A stretch of DNA of 33,240 nucleotides from Desulfovibrio sp. (GTDB lineage Bacteria > Desulfobacterota > Desulfovibrionia > Desulfovibrionales > Desulfovibrionaceae). A program made the position numbers and the translations under genes. The stretch's first letter is position 1. Each line of letters starts with the position of its first letter. The notes under the pieces are model-generated. The model worked only from the letters and a program-made list of their open reading frames with translations. It had not been told where the DNA came from and did no database searches. Positions 22,524 through 33,109 of this stretch are shown in pieces. Location: NCBI GenBank assembly GCA_031272715.1, contig JAISTH010000074.1:1-33240 (forward strand), written 5' to 3'.

Positions 22524-24542
22524 TCACGCCGCCGCGGGCGCGGCTCCTCCCGCCGGGGGCGGGGCCGTCACGGTCCCGAAGACCGGCTTCACCGCGAAAA
22601 GCTTGTCCGTCTTGCCGAAAAGATACACCACGTCCCCCGCCTCGAACCGCTCCCCGGGATCCACGTTCGCCCGGGTGTCCCCATCCCTGTGGATGGCCAC
22701 CACGGACACGCCGTAGGTGTTCCGCAGCCCGCTGTTCACAAGGCTCACCCCCAGCAGGGGGGAATCGCCCCCCACCCGCATCGCCTGGACGCCCATGTCC
22801 GGCAGACGCTTCGCGAGGGAATCCAGGTTCTCCACGTTGACCACCTGCCGCCGCAGCGTGCGGTAGTTCTCCGAACGGAACCGGGCCGCCAGGGCGTCCA
22901 CCTCCTGGATGGGCACCATGAACTGGGCCAGCACCCGACTGAAGACCTCGATGGAGGTCTCGAACTCCTCGGCGATGACGTAGCTCGCCCCGAGCTCGAG
23001 CAGCGGGGATATCTCCGTCACGAAGCGGGACCTGGCGACGATGTACACGTCGGGATTGAGCCGGCGCGCCTCGATGGTGATGGACCGCAGGGCCGAGGGA
23101 TCCGAGATGACGATGGCCATGACCCTCGCCCGGGCGATGCCCAGATGCTCCAGCACCACGGGCTGGGAGGCGTCGCCGTGGGAGATGGGCTCCCTGCCCC
23201 TGAACCGCTTCACGGTCTCCGGATTCATCTCCAGGATGGTGTAGGGGATGGAGGACTCCTTGGCCGCATGGGCCAGATGCTTGCCGCTCAGGCCGAAGCC
23301 CACGATGATGAGGTGGTCGTTCAGGTCGCAGTCGGGCTGGACGGTCTCCTCGGGCTGGACGGGACGCTTCCCGGGAAGCCGCGCCACCACCGCGTCGGCC
23401 ACCTTCGGGGCGATGGCGATGAGTCCCGGCGTCAGCATCATGGAGAAGACGCTCACCGCGAGGAAGGCCTGGGCCCCCGCCTCGTCGATGAGCCCGGCGC
23501 TCAGGGCCGAGGCCGACAGCACGAAGGAGAACTCCCCCACCTGGGCGAGGGAGAGGGACGTGACGATGGCCGTCTTCAAGGGATAGGCCTGGATGAGGAC
23601 GGAAGGGAGGGTCAGCAGCGCCTTCAGCGTCACGAAGACGATGGCGCAGGCGACGATGGCGAAGGCGTGGGCGAGGAAGAAGTCCCAGTCCAGCAGCATC
23701 CCCACCGAGATGAAGAAGAGGCTCATGAAGACGTCGCGATAGGGGAGGATCCCCGAGATGACGCTCATGCTGTACTGGGAGCGCGCGAGAAGCAGGCCCG
23801 CCAGGAACGCCCCCAGCGACAGGGAGAGGCCCAGATGCTCCGTGAGCAGGGCCATGCCGAGGCACAGGCCGAGGTTCGTGAGCAGCAGGATCTCCCGGGT
23901 CCGCGTCCGCACCACCGCCGCCATGAGGCGGTCAAGGCCGAAGTGGGCCAGCAGGACGACGCCGCCGAGGGTTCCCGCCACCTTGAGCATGGGGATCGCC
24001 ATGGCCGCCGGGTCGATTTCCAGCGTCCCGGCCAGCAGCGGGACCACGAGGAGCATGGGGGCCACCATGATGTCCTGGAAGACGAGGATGGCCAGGGAGA
24101 GCCGGCCGGCCGGCGTGCTGGTGGTCCCCTTCTCCTGCATGATGCGCAGCACGATGGCCGAGGAGGAGAGGGCCGCGAGGCATCCCCAGAAGATGCCGCC
24201 CCTGAAGCCGTACCCGAAGGGCATGGCCAGCCCCGCGATGACGAGAATGGTCAGCCCCAGCTGCAGGCTCCCCCCGAGGAACACGGGGCGCTTCAGCCGG
24301 CTCAGGGCGTCCCCGGAGAGTTCCATGCCGATGGTGAAGAGCAGCATGGCCACGCCGATTTCCGCGATCTTCGAGAGGGATCCCTGCTCGACGACGATGG
24401 CCACCGGAGAGGATGGGCCGAAGAGCACGCCCGTCAGCAGGAACCCCACGGTGGCGGGGAGCTTCGCCTTGCTGCAGACCAGGGTGACCCCGATGGACAG
24501 CAGGAAGATGACGACGATTTCGAAGAAGAACGAGTCTTCCAT
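22524..24542 (-). CDS. CPA2-family cation/proton antiporter with RCK (TrkA-N) domain, KefB/YbaL type
   Basis: This inner-membrane protein exchanges potassium or sodium for protons, or acts as a gated potassium efflux system. The 672 residues comprise 12 or so membrane segments (about 7-380), with family blocks LPATVGFLLTGVLFGP (28-43), SSSAIVLRIMQEKG (126-139) and FQDIMVAPMLL (155-165), including the Asp of the conserved QD pair at D157. A cytosolic RCK_N domain begins at about 409, with the nucleotide-binding loop GFGLSG (415-420), and a TrkA-C-like domain lies near 580-655. An Ala/Pro-rich tail ends the protein. The ATG at 24542 follows GGAGG at four bases. A glutathione-gated role would require Kef-specific residues I cannot confirm. 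Confidence 0.9.
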   Translation of the reverse strand: MEDSFFFEIVVIFLLSIGVTLVCSKAKLPATVGFLLTGVLFGPSSPVAIVVEQGSLSKIAEIGVAMLLFTIGMELSGDALSRLKRPVFLGGSLQLGLTILVIAGLAMPFGYGFRGGIFWGCLAALSSSAIVLRIMQEKGTTSTPAGRLSLAILVFQDIMVAPMLLVVPLLAGTLEIDPAAMAIPMLKVAGTLGGVVLLAHFGLDRLMAAVVRTRTREILLLTNLGLCLGMALLTEHLGLSLSLGAFLAGLLLARSQYSMSVISGILPYRDVFMSLFFISVGMLLDWDFFLAHAFAIVACAIVFVTLKALLTLPSVLIQAYPLKTAIVTSLSLAQVGEFSFVLSASALSAGLIDEAGAQAFLAVSVFSMMLTPGLIAIAPKVADAVVARLPGKRPVQPEETVQPDCDLNDHLIIVGFGLSGKHLAHAAKESSIPYTILEMNPETVKRFRGREPISHGDASQPVVLEHLGIARARVMAIVISDPSALRSITIEARRLNPDVYIVARSRFVTEISPLLELGASYVIAEEFETSIEVFSRVLAQFMVPIQEVDALAARFRSENYRTLRRQVVNVENLDSLAKRLPDMGVQAMRVGGDSPLLGVSLVNSGLRNTYGVSVVAIHRDGDTRANVDPGERFEAGDVVYLFGKTDKLFAVKPVFGTVTAPPPAGGAAPAAA

Positions 24543-24590
24543 CCCGCCTCCGTGGGGGGTTGGCGCGGCCGGCACGCGGCCGCGGGAACG

Positions 24591-25259
24591 TCATGGCGCC
24601 GCGGGCGCCTCGCCGACGGGCCGGAAACGGCCCGATTCCGGTTCGAATGGATCGATGATGCCGTCGAATCCCTTCCTGGCCCTCGCCTTGTAAAGCGTCT
24701 CGTCCTCGGTGTTGACGGGGCGCAGATGGGCCTCGACGTCGGTGTCGACGATCACCGCGTCGGGGTTGTAGGCCAGCTTCCCCATCTCGAAGGCGATCAC
24801 GGAAAGTTCCGTGGCGGCGAAGTGGGTCTTGTACTCGGGGTGGAAGAGGAAGATGGAGTAGATGTGGTTCACCCATTCCCGTTTCGCCAGGCCGAAGATC
24901 GCCGTCTCCCCGAAGGTCGCCCCGTCGTTGAACGCCAGCAGGCCGCAATGCTGTCCCTCGATGCCCGAGATGGCGTTGTCGAGCCAGTAGCGGCCGGGGA
25001 AGCCGGTCTGGGCGATGTACGCGAAGTACATCGAGGAGGTCTTCGCGTAGATCAGGTTGTACATCATGATGGGGCCCAGGTTGCCGTCGTCCTCCACCAT
25101 GAGGAAAAGTCCGTTTTTGTCCGTGCGCTTGAGGAATATCTCGCTCGCCTTTTTGGCGACATCGAGGGATTTCGTCGGCATGACGATTATCGTCTCGTGG
25201 AAAGGGGGCATCCTGAACGCATGCAGCGTCGAGGACTTGAGGGCCATGATTTCAAGCAC
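24591..25259 (-). CDS. Protein of unknown function, possibly glycosyltransferase-related (222 residues)
   Basis: The protein is soluble, with no signal peptide. It has a strand-rich first half (ETIIVMPTKSLDVAKK, GLFLMVEDDGNLGPIMMYNLIYA) in which VEDDG could be a DxD-like metal motif, then ISGIEGQHCGLLAFNDG and YSIFLFHPEYKTHFAATELSVIAFEMG. The NDG and HF…E arrangement faintly recalls GT-A glycosyltransferases, and the neighbouring upstream gene is a GT2 enzyme, but I cannot assign the family. The GTG at 25259 is preferred because CGGAG lies nine bases upstream; an ATG 12 bases in (25247) is too far from it. It lies downstream of the GT2 gene on the same strand, 219 bases away. Confidence 0.7.
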   Translation of the reverse strand: MLEIMALKSSTLHAFRMPPFHETIIVMPTKSLDVAKKASEIFLKRTDKNGLFLMVEDDGNLGPIMMYNLIYAKTSSMYFAYIAQTGFPGRYWLDNAISGIEGQHCGLLAFNDGATFGETAIFGLAKREWVNHIYSIFLFHPEYKTHFAATELSVIAFEMGKLAYNPDAVIVDTDVEAHLRPVNTEDETLYKARARKGFDGIIDPFEPESGRFRPVGEAPAAP

Positions 25260-25478
25260 TCGAAATAACTCCGTTTACATCCGGAAAAGTGCTGTGGACC
25301 GACTGCAAGGGCATCAGAAAAATGGGATTTCCTGTTAAATGGTTTGTTGTTTCAAGTTTGACGCGTTCGACTCCTGTGACGCAAAAGCCAGAAAACAGGT
25401 CCAAGTTGTGCATGATGTCCAAGGAAACGCGTTTCACGGCAGAAGTGCTAGTCTGCCCATGCGGTGACGCAAGATGCG

Positions 25479-26405
25479 TTACTTCTCGTTTATGTGGTTC
25501 CAGTATCTCTCCGCTTCCTCTTTCGTGAAGATGTCGTTTATGATCGCGGCATCGTCGACTTCAAAGTTCTTTTTTACGGAGTGGACGTAGTCCCAGACGA
25601 AGTCAAAAAAAGCGTCTTCATATGTGTCGTAGCATTTCTGCTTTTTAAGGAATTTGTAAATTATTTTGAAATTGATCAGGAAATCCTTTATCCGTTTCTC
25701 CGGATGCACGGACATGGTCTGCCCTGAACGATAGATCCTGTGCGTCACAAGTCTGTCCTTGATGCACGTGAGCCTGTTCGCGAGGATCGTGCAGGCCCAG
25801 TGAAACGGCGCATCCTCGTAGAAGAAATCGCCGACCGGGACCGTTATGTTGTTCTCCTGCAAAAACGATTTCTTGTACAGCTTCCTCCAGGGAACCGGCG
25901 ACAAATGCAGATAGAAGATCTTCTGCATCGTGAGATCAAGCTTCCCGAAACGCTCCCCGGACATGCTCCTGAGCAGTCCGTCGTCCCGCCAGGGGGAAAC
26001 CTTCTTCGCCTTCACGTTCAACGTGTTGAAACCGCACAGCGCGACGTCCGCATCGACCTCGGCCGCCGACGCCATGAGCTTCGGGAACATCGTCAGACTC
26101 GCGTAGTCGTCGCCGTCTATGAACCCCACGTACTTCCCCCGGGAGACCTTGACGCCGAGATTCGCGGAGAACCCGAACCCGCCCGGGGTGTTGACGGGAA
26201 GGGGGACGACCCGGATGTTGTCGGCAAGCCGCGCGCATTCCTCGATGACGTCGAGGGTCCCGTCCGTCGAATGGTCGTCGATGGCGACGACCTCGAAGGA
26301 CCCCGCCGGCAGCCTCTGCCGCACCGCGGACCCGAGGCACTGCCTGACGTAGGGGGCGACGTTGTAGGTCGTCACGATGATCGAGAGTTGCAGCTCATCG
26401 TCCAT
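25479..26405 (-). CDS. Family 2 glycosyltransferase
   Basis: GT2 enzymes transfer a sugar from a nucleotide donor, usually for surface polysaccharides. The 308-residue protein has the GT-A fold blocks in order: LSIIVTTYNVAPYVRQCL (7-24), VVAIDDHSTDGTLDVIEE (39-56), and the DxD-type motif in YVGFIDGDDYAS (92-103). PVPWRKLYKKSFL and DFFYEDAPFHWACTI follow, as in many capsule and LPS GT2 enzymes that share a W-R-K-Y acceptor region. The C-terminal third is AT-richer and helical. The ATG at 26405 fits the family start; an upstream TTG (26435) is in frame. No membrane segment is seen. Confidence 0.88.
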   Translation of the reverse strand: MDDELQLSIIVTTYNVAPYVRQCLGSAVRQRLPAGSFEVVAIDDHSTDGTLDVIEECARLADNIRVVPLPVNTPGGFGFSANLGVKVSRGKYVGFIDGDDYASLTMFPKLMASAAEVDADVALCGFNTLNVKAKKVSPWRDDGLLRSMSGERFGKLDLTMQKIFYLHLSPVPWRKLYKKSFLQENNITVPVGDFFYEDAPFHWACTILANRLTCIKDRLVTHRIYRSGQTMSVHPEKRIKDFLINFKIIYKFLKKQKCYDTYEDAFFDFVWDYVHSVKKNFEVDDAAIINDIFTKEEAERYWNHINEK

Positions 26406-26495
26406 GCATCGATCGCCCCGCCAGGCTTCACGCAACGCCTTCCGTTCCGCCGCGCCGACGGGCGCGGGGAAGGGTTCCCGGAACGCCCCGACGCG

Positions 26496-27554
26496 TCACT
26501 GCTGACAGTCGCACAGCGTCCTCTCCCTGAGAGACTTCAACCGTATCCCGCCCGTCGCGATCTCCCGGCGCAGTTCCCCGAGACGGCGGGCGACGTCCCG
26601 GGCGAGTTCGGGATCGGCCCTGGACACGGCCTCCCCCAGTTCCCCCACGACCACGCCGTCGTTGGCGAGATCGTAGGTCAGGATCTCGCCGCCCGGAAAC
26701 GTCCCCCGGGCCGCGGCGACGACGGCGGCCGCCGCCCTGTCCGCGCGCTTGCCCACGGAGATCAGCGTGCCGTCCCCGACGTCGGGGACGTCCATGACGA
26801 CGACATGGGCCCCCTTCGCCCTGATCGCCTCCCGGGCCGCGGCGTTGCCGTTGCCCGCCGCGAGCAGCACCACGTCCGCCCCCTGGTCGAGGAGCCGTCC
26901 GGCCTCCCGCACGGCCGCATCCGGCGCGTCGAAGGATCCCGCCACGCCCTGGACGACCCGGACGCCGGGCCGGACCAGACGCGCCCCTTCCGAATATCCC
27001 CAGAACAGCGAACGAATCGCCGGAACGTCCTCCCCCGCAAGAAACCCGATGGTCGCATCGGGATTGATCCCGGGTATCCCCGCCCGGACCGTCGCCATGG
27101 CGGCCGCGGCCCCCGCGAGGAAGGCCCCCTGCTCGTCCGCGAAGGTCACGGACATGATGTTCTTCGCCCGCACCGACGCGTCCAGACACCCGAACATGGT
27201 CCTGCGGAAATTGTTGGCGTTGTCCCGCAACGCCGCATGGAAACCGTCGGAGGACACGACCACGAGTCCCCCTTCCTTGGCCGCCCGCCGCAGGGCCTCC
27301 TCCCGGTCCTCCGGCAAGGGGACGACCCGCACCTCGACCATGGCGCTCCCGGCCGCATCCCGCACGCCCTTCGTCACGAGCCCCGCGAAAGTCCCCTCCA
27401 GGGGCTCGTGCTCCAGCAGCACCGTCACCCGCAAAGGCCCGGGGACCCGGGACGCGTCGCCCCCGGAGGCGTCGGCCGCCCTGGGAACGCCCGCGGCGAA
27501 GGCCCACGAGACGAACGCCACCCACAGAAGAAGAGCCGCGACGCCGCGTCTCAT
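26496..27554 (-). CDS. BMP family (PnrA/TmpC-like) substrate-binding protein
   Basis: This is a periplasmic binding protein of the BMP/PnrA type, whose known members bring nucleosides to ABC importers. The 352-residue protein has an N-terminal signal peptide (MRRGVAALLLWVAFVSWAFA), apparently cleaved by signal peptidase I since no lipobox is evident. The mature part shows the family's two-lobed pattern: VVVSSDGFHAAL and FADEQGAFLAGAAAAMAT, then IGFLAGEDVPAIRSLFWGYSEGAR, GADVVLLAAGNGNAAAREA and VVMDVPDVGDGTLISVGKRADRAAAA. No permease or ATPase gene is adjacent, and the usual N-terminal D-x-S/F motif is not obvious, so the ligand is unknown. The ATG at 27554 was chosen for the signal peptide; the frame is open further upstream. 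Confidence 0.8.
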   Translation of the reverse strand: MRRGVAALLLWVAFVSWAFAAGVPRAADASGGDASRVPGPLRVTVLLEHEPLEGTFAGLVTKGVRDAAGSAMVEVRVVPLPEDREEALRRAAKEGGLVVVSSDGFHAALRDNANNFRRTMFGCLDASVRAKNIMSVTFADEQGAFLAGAAAAMATVRAGIPGINPDATIGFLAGEDVPAIRSLFWGYSEGARLVRPGVRVVQGVAGSFDAPDAAVREAGRLLDQGADVVLLAAGNGNAAAREAIRAKGAHVVVMDVPDVGDGTLISVGKRADRAAAAVVAAARGTFPGGEILTYDLANDGVVVGELGEAVSRADPELARDVARRLGELRREIATGGIRLKSLRERTLCDCQQ

Positions 27555-27727
27555 GCAACATCCCGACACGCCGGCTCCCGGAACATCGGATCGCGTCCCG
27601 CCCGGACTTCCCGGCATGGGCCACCGCCCCATCATCAACCTCCACAGGAATTGCAGACCCTCGCGCCACCGGGCCGTTATCCGCCGCCGCACCCAACCCG
27701 CGACGCGTCCCCGGGACCGGCCGATCC

Positions 27728-29554
<1,827 letters not shown>

Positions 29555-29622
29555 GATGTCGACGTCCGAATGCCTTCTGATGTTCCGAGTCCGGGAATCC
29601 CCCGCAGCCTGGCCGTCCCGCG

Positions 29623-30492
29623 TCAGCGACGCTCCGCGGACCTGAGGACCTCGCCGCCCTCCCCGCGCATCATCGCCCCGAGAAGCCTGCCGAGATCCCC
29701 CGCCGACTCGATCCCCACGTCCTGGATGCCCTCGAGGGTGATCACCGCCATGCAGTCCGGAAGGCTGACGTTGGTGATGCAGCTGACCCCCAGCACCCGC
29801 ATCCCCAGATGCTTCGCCGCGATGACCTCCAGCACCGTGCTCATGCCCACGGCGTCGGCCCCCATGGCCCGATACATGCGCACCTCGGCGGGGGTCTCGA
29901 ACTCCGGGCCGTGCACGCCGATGTACACCCCGTGCTCGAGGCGCAGCCCGGCCTTCCGGGCCGCCAGGATCGCGTTTTTCTGGTATCCGGGGTCGTAGGC
30001 CGCTGACATGTCGGGGAAGCGCAGGCCGAGTTCGGGATCGTTGGGGCCGGTCAGGGGGGAGACCCCGGTCACGTTGATGTGGTCGGCGATCAGCATGAGG
30101 GTCCCGGCCTTGTAGCGGGGATTGATGCCGCCGGCGGCGTTGGTGACCACGATGGACTCCGCGCCCATCCGCGCCATGACGCGAACGCCCATGCAGGTCT
30201 CCGCCGGGGAGTATCCCTCGTAGAGATGGCCCCGGCCGCACTGGATCATGAGGGGCACGTCCCCCTTGGGGCCGTGGAAGGCACCGAGCAGGAACTTCCC
30301 CGCATGGGTCGGACCCGTGGCCATGGGGAAGCCCGGCAGGTCCGCGAAAGGCACCTCGCGATACACCTCGAGTTCCTTCCCCCAGGCATCCATCACGTCC
30401 CCGAGCCCGGTGCCGAGGATCATGCCGAGAGGCCGCCCGTTCCCCGCGCAGGCGTTCCAATGGCCTGCCATCACCCGTGCCGCTTCCTGCAT
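29623..30492 (-). CDS. punA: Purine nucleoside phosphorylase (trimeric, PNP family 2)
   Basis: The enzyme splits purine (deoxy)nucleosides with phosphate in nucleoside salvage, in the cytosol. The 289-residue protein shows the trimeric-family blocks in order: ILGTGLGD (phosphate loop), GRGHLYEGYS with the conserved His, VTNAAGGIN, GVHGPEFETPAEVRMYRAMGADAVGMSTV with the base-contacting Glu and Met, and CITNVS with the purine-contacting Asn. Inosine/guanosine use is expected from the family. The ATG at 30492 follows AAGGAG at six bases, an excellent site. typA lies 68 bases downstream on the same strand. Some family members (MtaP-type) use methylthioadenosine, but the GEFETPAE region favours PNP. 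Confidence 0.9.
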   Translation of the reverse strand: MQEAARVMAGHWNACAGNGRPLGMILGTGLGDVMDAWGKELEVYREVPFADLPGFPMATGPTHAGKFLLGAFHGPKGDVPLMIQCGRGHLYEGYSPAETCMGVRVMARMGAESIVVTNAAGGINPRYKAGTLMLIADHINVTGVSPLTGPNDPELGLRFPDMSAAYDPGYQKNAILAARKAGLRLEHGVYIGVHGPEFETPAEVRMYRAMGADAVGMSTVLEVIAAKHLGMRVLGVSCITNVSLPDCMAVITLEGIQDVGIESAGDLGRLLGAMMRGEGGEVLRSAERR

Positions 30493-31284
30493 CGTCCGCT
30501 CCTTGCGCTTGTGTTTTTCAAGGCCAACAGGACAATGTACCACCATCGCGTCCCGACCACAACCGAAAATCCCGATTTGGACGAAAACGGCCAGCCATGC
30601 GGCCCTGCAGGAGCGAGGCCCGCATGGCGGAGGGACTTCGCGGGCAAGGGGGGAGGGATTTCCCGCCGCGCAAGGGATGCCTGCGGACGTATCCGTCCCG
30701 TGTCGCCCCGCGCGGCGTCACGGGGCGCGGACGGGTGACGCCCCACTCGGCGGCCCGGCCATGTCGCCGCACGCGGCGTCACGGGGCCAAGGACGCCTGG
30801 CCATGCCCCATGCCGCCGGCAAGGCGTGCGCAAGTCCCTGCATGGGGGCAAGGCAATCCCGGAGGGCTTGACGCGTTTTGATGCGGGACGTAGCGTCTTT
30901 TGCATCGATTGAAGGCAAGGAAGGCCGCCGCCCGGAAACCGGGAAGCCGGACGGGCGGCACGAGGATGCCTTCTTCCCCATCTTCGCGGCGGTGCGGGCG
31001 CAGACGGCCTTTTGGGCCGCAAGAATGCGGAAGTCCCTGGCCGGGAGAACGGGAGTCGAGACCCGGCGCGAACCGATGCACCATGTCCCCGCCCATCACC
31101 GGACCGCGCCGGCGAGACCCCGTCCCCATCGTTCCGCCCCCGGGCGCCCCGAAGGGATGGAAACGGACATGGGCGGGAACGCCCAGTGGCGCAAGAGCAG
31201 GCAATATCCGACAAAGCCGTCGGAATCGTCGGATATCGGCGATACGCCCACACCTAAACTTCGAAAGCGAGTCGGAGGGATCCC
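30493..31284. other. Intergenic GC-rich region with a 26-bp imperfect repeat, no supported gene
   Basis: Frames here lack family similarity. Two copies of a 26-bp sequence (30701-30726 and 30762-30787) differ at two positions and each contains GCGGCGTCACGGGGC. They are discussed separately. The plus-strand ribosome site GGAGG at 31274-31278 belongs to the gene at 31285. Confidence 0.4.
30701..30787. repeat. Imperfect 26-bp direct repeat, two copies
   Basis: Copies at 30701-30726 and 30762-30787 agree at 24 of 26 positions (TGTCGCC…CGCGGCGTCACGGGGC), with 35 bases between them. Two copies do not make a CRISPR array. They may be a repetitive extragenic element. Confidence 0.45.
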
Positions 31285-31941
31285 GTGGCAATGATCATCG
31301 CCAATTGTCCCAAGGCGAAATCCGGACGCAAAGAGGCATGGGATCGCCTGATGGCGAAGGCCGGGATGAAGACCGCTCGCGTCAAGACGTACACGAAGCA
31401 GGAGATCGCGGATCTCATATTCGCCGCAAGGATCGGCGAACTTCCGGAAGGGTTCTCCGACTGGGGTCTCAACCTGGCGCGAAAAGGCGGGTGGTCCGTG
31501 GCCCACGAAGCTGCATCGAGGATGAACCTTCCGAAAGGGTTCGATGAATGGCACATCGCCGACTCGAACGGCGTGACCGTGGCCCATGTCGCCGTGATGC
31601 GCTGCCCCATGCCGAAGGATTTCGACGGGTGGGATCTCGCCGACAGGATCGGGCGCACCGTCGCCCACATCGCCGCCGCATGGAGACGGTTGCCGAAGGA
31701 TTTCGACCGTTGGGACCTGCGGATGACCTCCGGGGAGCACGAAGGCCGAACAGTGGCGCACACCGCGGCCCTGTCGGGGACGCTCCCCTTGGACATCCCG
31801 GAAGACGTCCTGCTGTGGGGAAGCAAGTACGACGGGACCGTCGCCGACTGCGTGATCCGGCGGTACACCGACGACAGACGCAGATCGAAGAAACTGTACG
31901 AAAGGGTCGTCGCGTTGCTGAATTCCGATCGTCGGAAGTAG
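31285..31941 (+). CDS. Protein of tandem ~27-residue ankyrin-like repeats
   Basis: The 218-residue protein contains four to five tandem units, at about 53-81, 82-108, 109-135, 136-166 and, less regularly, 167-193. The unit reads roughly (L/M)PKxFDxWdLADxxGxTVAHxAAxxxx. TVAHxAA parallels the TPLHxAA signature of ankyrin repeats, but the period of 27 is shorter than the usual 33, and LPKDFDxWDL replaces the usual second helix region. A role in protein binding is a fair guess. The N-terminal ~50 residues (basic, KSGRKEAWDRLMAKAGMKT) are outside the repeats, and there is no signal peptide. The GTG at 31285 is favoured by GGAGG six bases upstream; the ATG at 31291 would be 12 away. Confidence 0.75.
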   Translation: MAMIIANCPKAKSGRKEAWDRLMAKAGMKTARVKTYTKQEIADLIFAARIGELPEGFSDWGLNLARKGGWSVAHEAASRMNLPKGFDEWHIADSNGVTVAHVAVMRCPMPKDFDGWDLADRIGRTVAHIAAAWRRLPKDFDRWDLRMTSGEHEGRTVAHTAALSGTLPLDIPEDVLLWGSKYDGTVADCVIRRYTDDRRRSKKLYERVVALLNSDRRK

Positions 31942-32298
31942 CCGCATGTCGTCCACCCCGTGCGATTCGATCCCCCTGGATTCCGCCTAGAGCGCTTCCA
32001 CATAAAGACTCGGCATCGTAGGGTGGAAACGGCCACGGTGCCGCTTCCGGGCACTCTGCTCGGTCATGCCGACGAGGCCGTCCGCGATGAGGCCGAACGC
32101 CCCTTGGACGTTACGGACGATACAGGGGAGATCCTGCATGGAGAGGCTCATGCCCCGTCGCCCGAAGTCCATCCGCTCGCGAAGTTCATGAAGATCGGCC
32201 GTTGTCCATAATTCTCGACCGCACCGAGGCGGATGCAGTCCGGTTCGCCGTTGCTGAAGACGGAAGCCGTTAGCCTCGTCTTCCGCCGAAGTCCCGCC
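31942..32298 (-). other. Possible decayed coding sequence on the minus strand
   Basis: On the minus strand the text MSLSMQDLPCIVRNVQGAFGLIADGLVG… (ending TAG at 31989-31987) has a protein-like composition. Frames shift repeatedly between here and 32646, so this is perhaps debris of one or more genes rather than a gene. No start or family is clear. Confidence 0.25.
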
Positions 32299-32646
32299 TC
32301 AATGGTGGAGACGAGGAGGACTGCTCCTCGAGCGGTACCTCGGAACGTCCCGGGAGGGAGGACAGGCGCACCTTCCGGGTGAAGCCCAGGGGGGCGGGCA
32401 GCGACTGGCGTTCGCCTCAGTTGCGCCCCTCGTGACCATGCGGGAAAGTTCCTCGGCGTGGGGAAGCCTGAGGTAGATCGCGGACTCCCATCGCTCCGTG
32501 TCCCCAATGTACTTGCGGGCGACTTCCTGCAGCGAGGCCCGGACGTTCTCCCCTTGGGACAGCGCAGTGAGGGTTTCAGCCCCGATGCCCTCCGGAAGAC
32601 TTCCTTCCGCTCCGGTGACCTCGGACCAGCGGCTTGCCCGGAACAT
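32299..32646 (-). pseudogene. Possible phage tail protein remnant (LysM-like segment)
   Basis: Between about 32565 and 32436 the minus strand reads SLQEVARKYIGDTERWESAIYLRLPHAEEL, resembling the LysM-like segment of phage baseplate or tail proteins (pattern: SLQ.VAR..LGD..RW.EIA.LN.LR.PY). The start and the downstream part are not convincing, and frames seem broken, so a decayed prophage gene is the best reading. I would not rely on it without a database search. Confidence 0.3.
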
Positions 32647-33109
32647 CTCCCCCGGCCATAGGAATCCGGAGAGTGGGGATTCGCAAGCGAGATCCGGGAC
32701 GGCGTTGGGCCCCCCAGGGCGGCCTGTCCTTCCACTGGATGGCCTTCTCGAGCCCGTGGATGACCGTGGGAAATCAAGAAGGTCATCGACGGTCAGGGAG
32801 ATGTTCCATCTGCGGAAAAACCAGTCGCCTTCTCCACGGAGCGGGTCACGGCCCCTACACGTGTCCTAGCATCGGTGGCAACGAGGTAGAGCAAGAATTC
32901 ATGCCGGGAATAGCCCTTCATCGCCAGGTTCAATCGGAGGGGAATTTTTTTGGGCGGTCGAGAGAAAGTTCTAGCCTAGGCGAAGAAACCAGGGTATCTT
33001 TCCCTCGCTTAAGCAAGCGTGATGATGGCGGCCAACCCGCCGACTGGATACACAGCGAAAGCAGGCACTGTCGTGTACGGTGAACCGAATGTGACTACAC
33101 ACCTAATTT
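32647..33109. other. Region without a supported gene, upstream of the sigma-54 promoter
   Basis: The plus-strand frame from 32634 to 33083 contains CSICGKTSRLLHGAGHGPYTC, a cysteine pattern that could be coincidental. On the minus strand NLAMKGYSRHEFLLYLVATDARTR (near 32930-32860) looks protein-like but is short. I cannot support a gene. GC content falls towards the right, marking another AT-richer region. Confidence 0.3.

Noticed and set aside
22143..25268. A 1041-codon plus-strand open frame
   Set aside because: It is the mirror of the antiporter and its neighbour on the minus strand, His/Asp/Gly-rich with no recognisable domain, as expected of antisense frames in GC-rich DNA.
30701..30787. 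A minimal CRISPR array
   Set aside because: Only two imperfect copies, no regular further repeats and no cas genes in the window.
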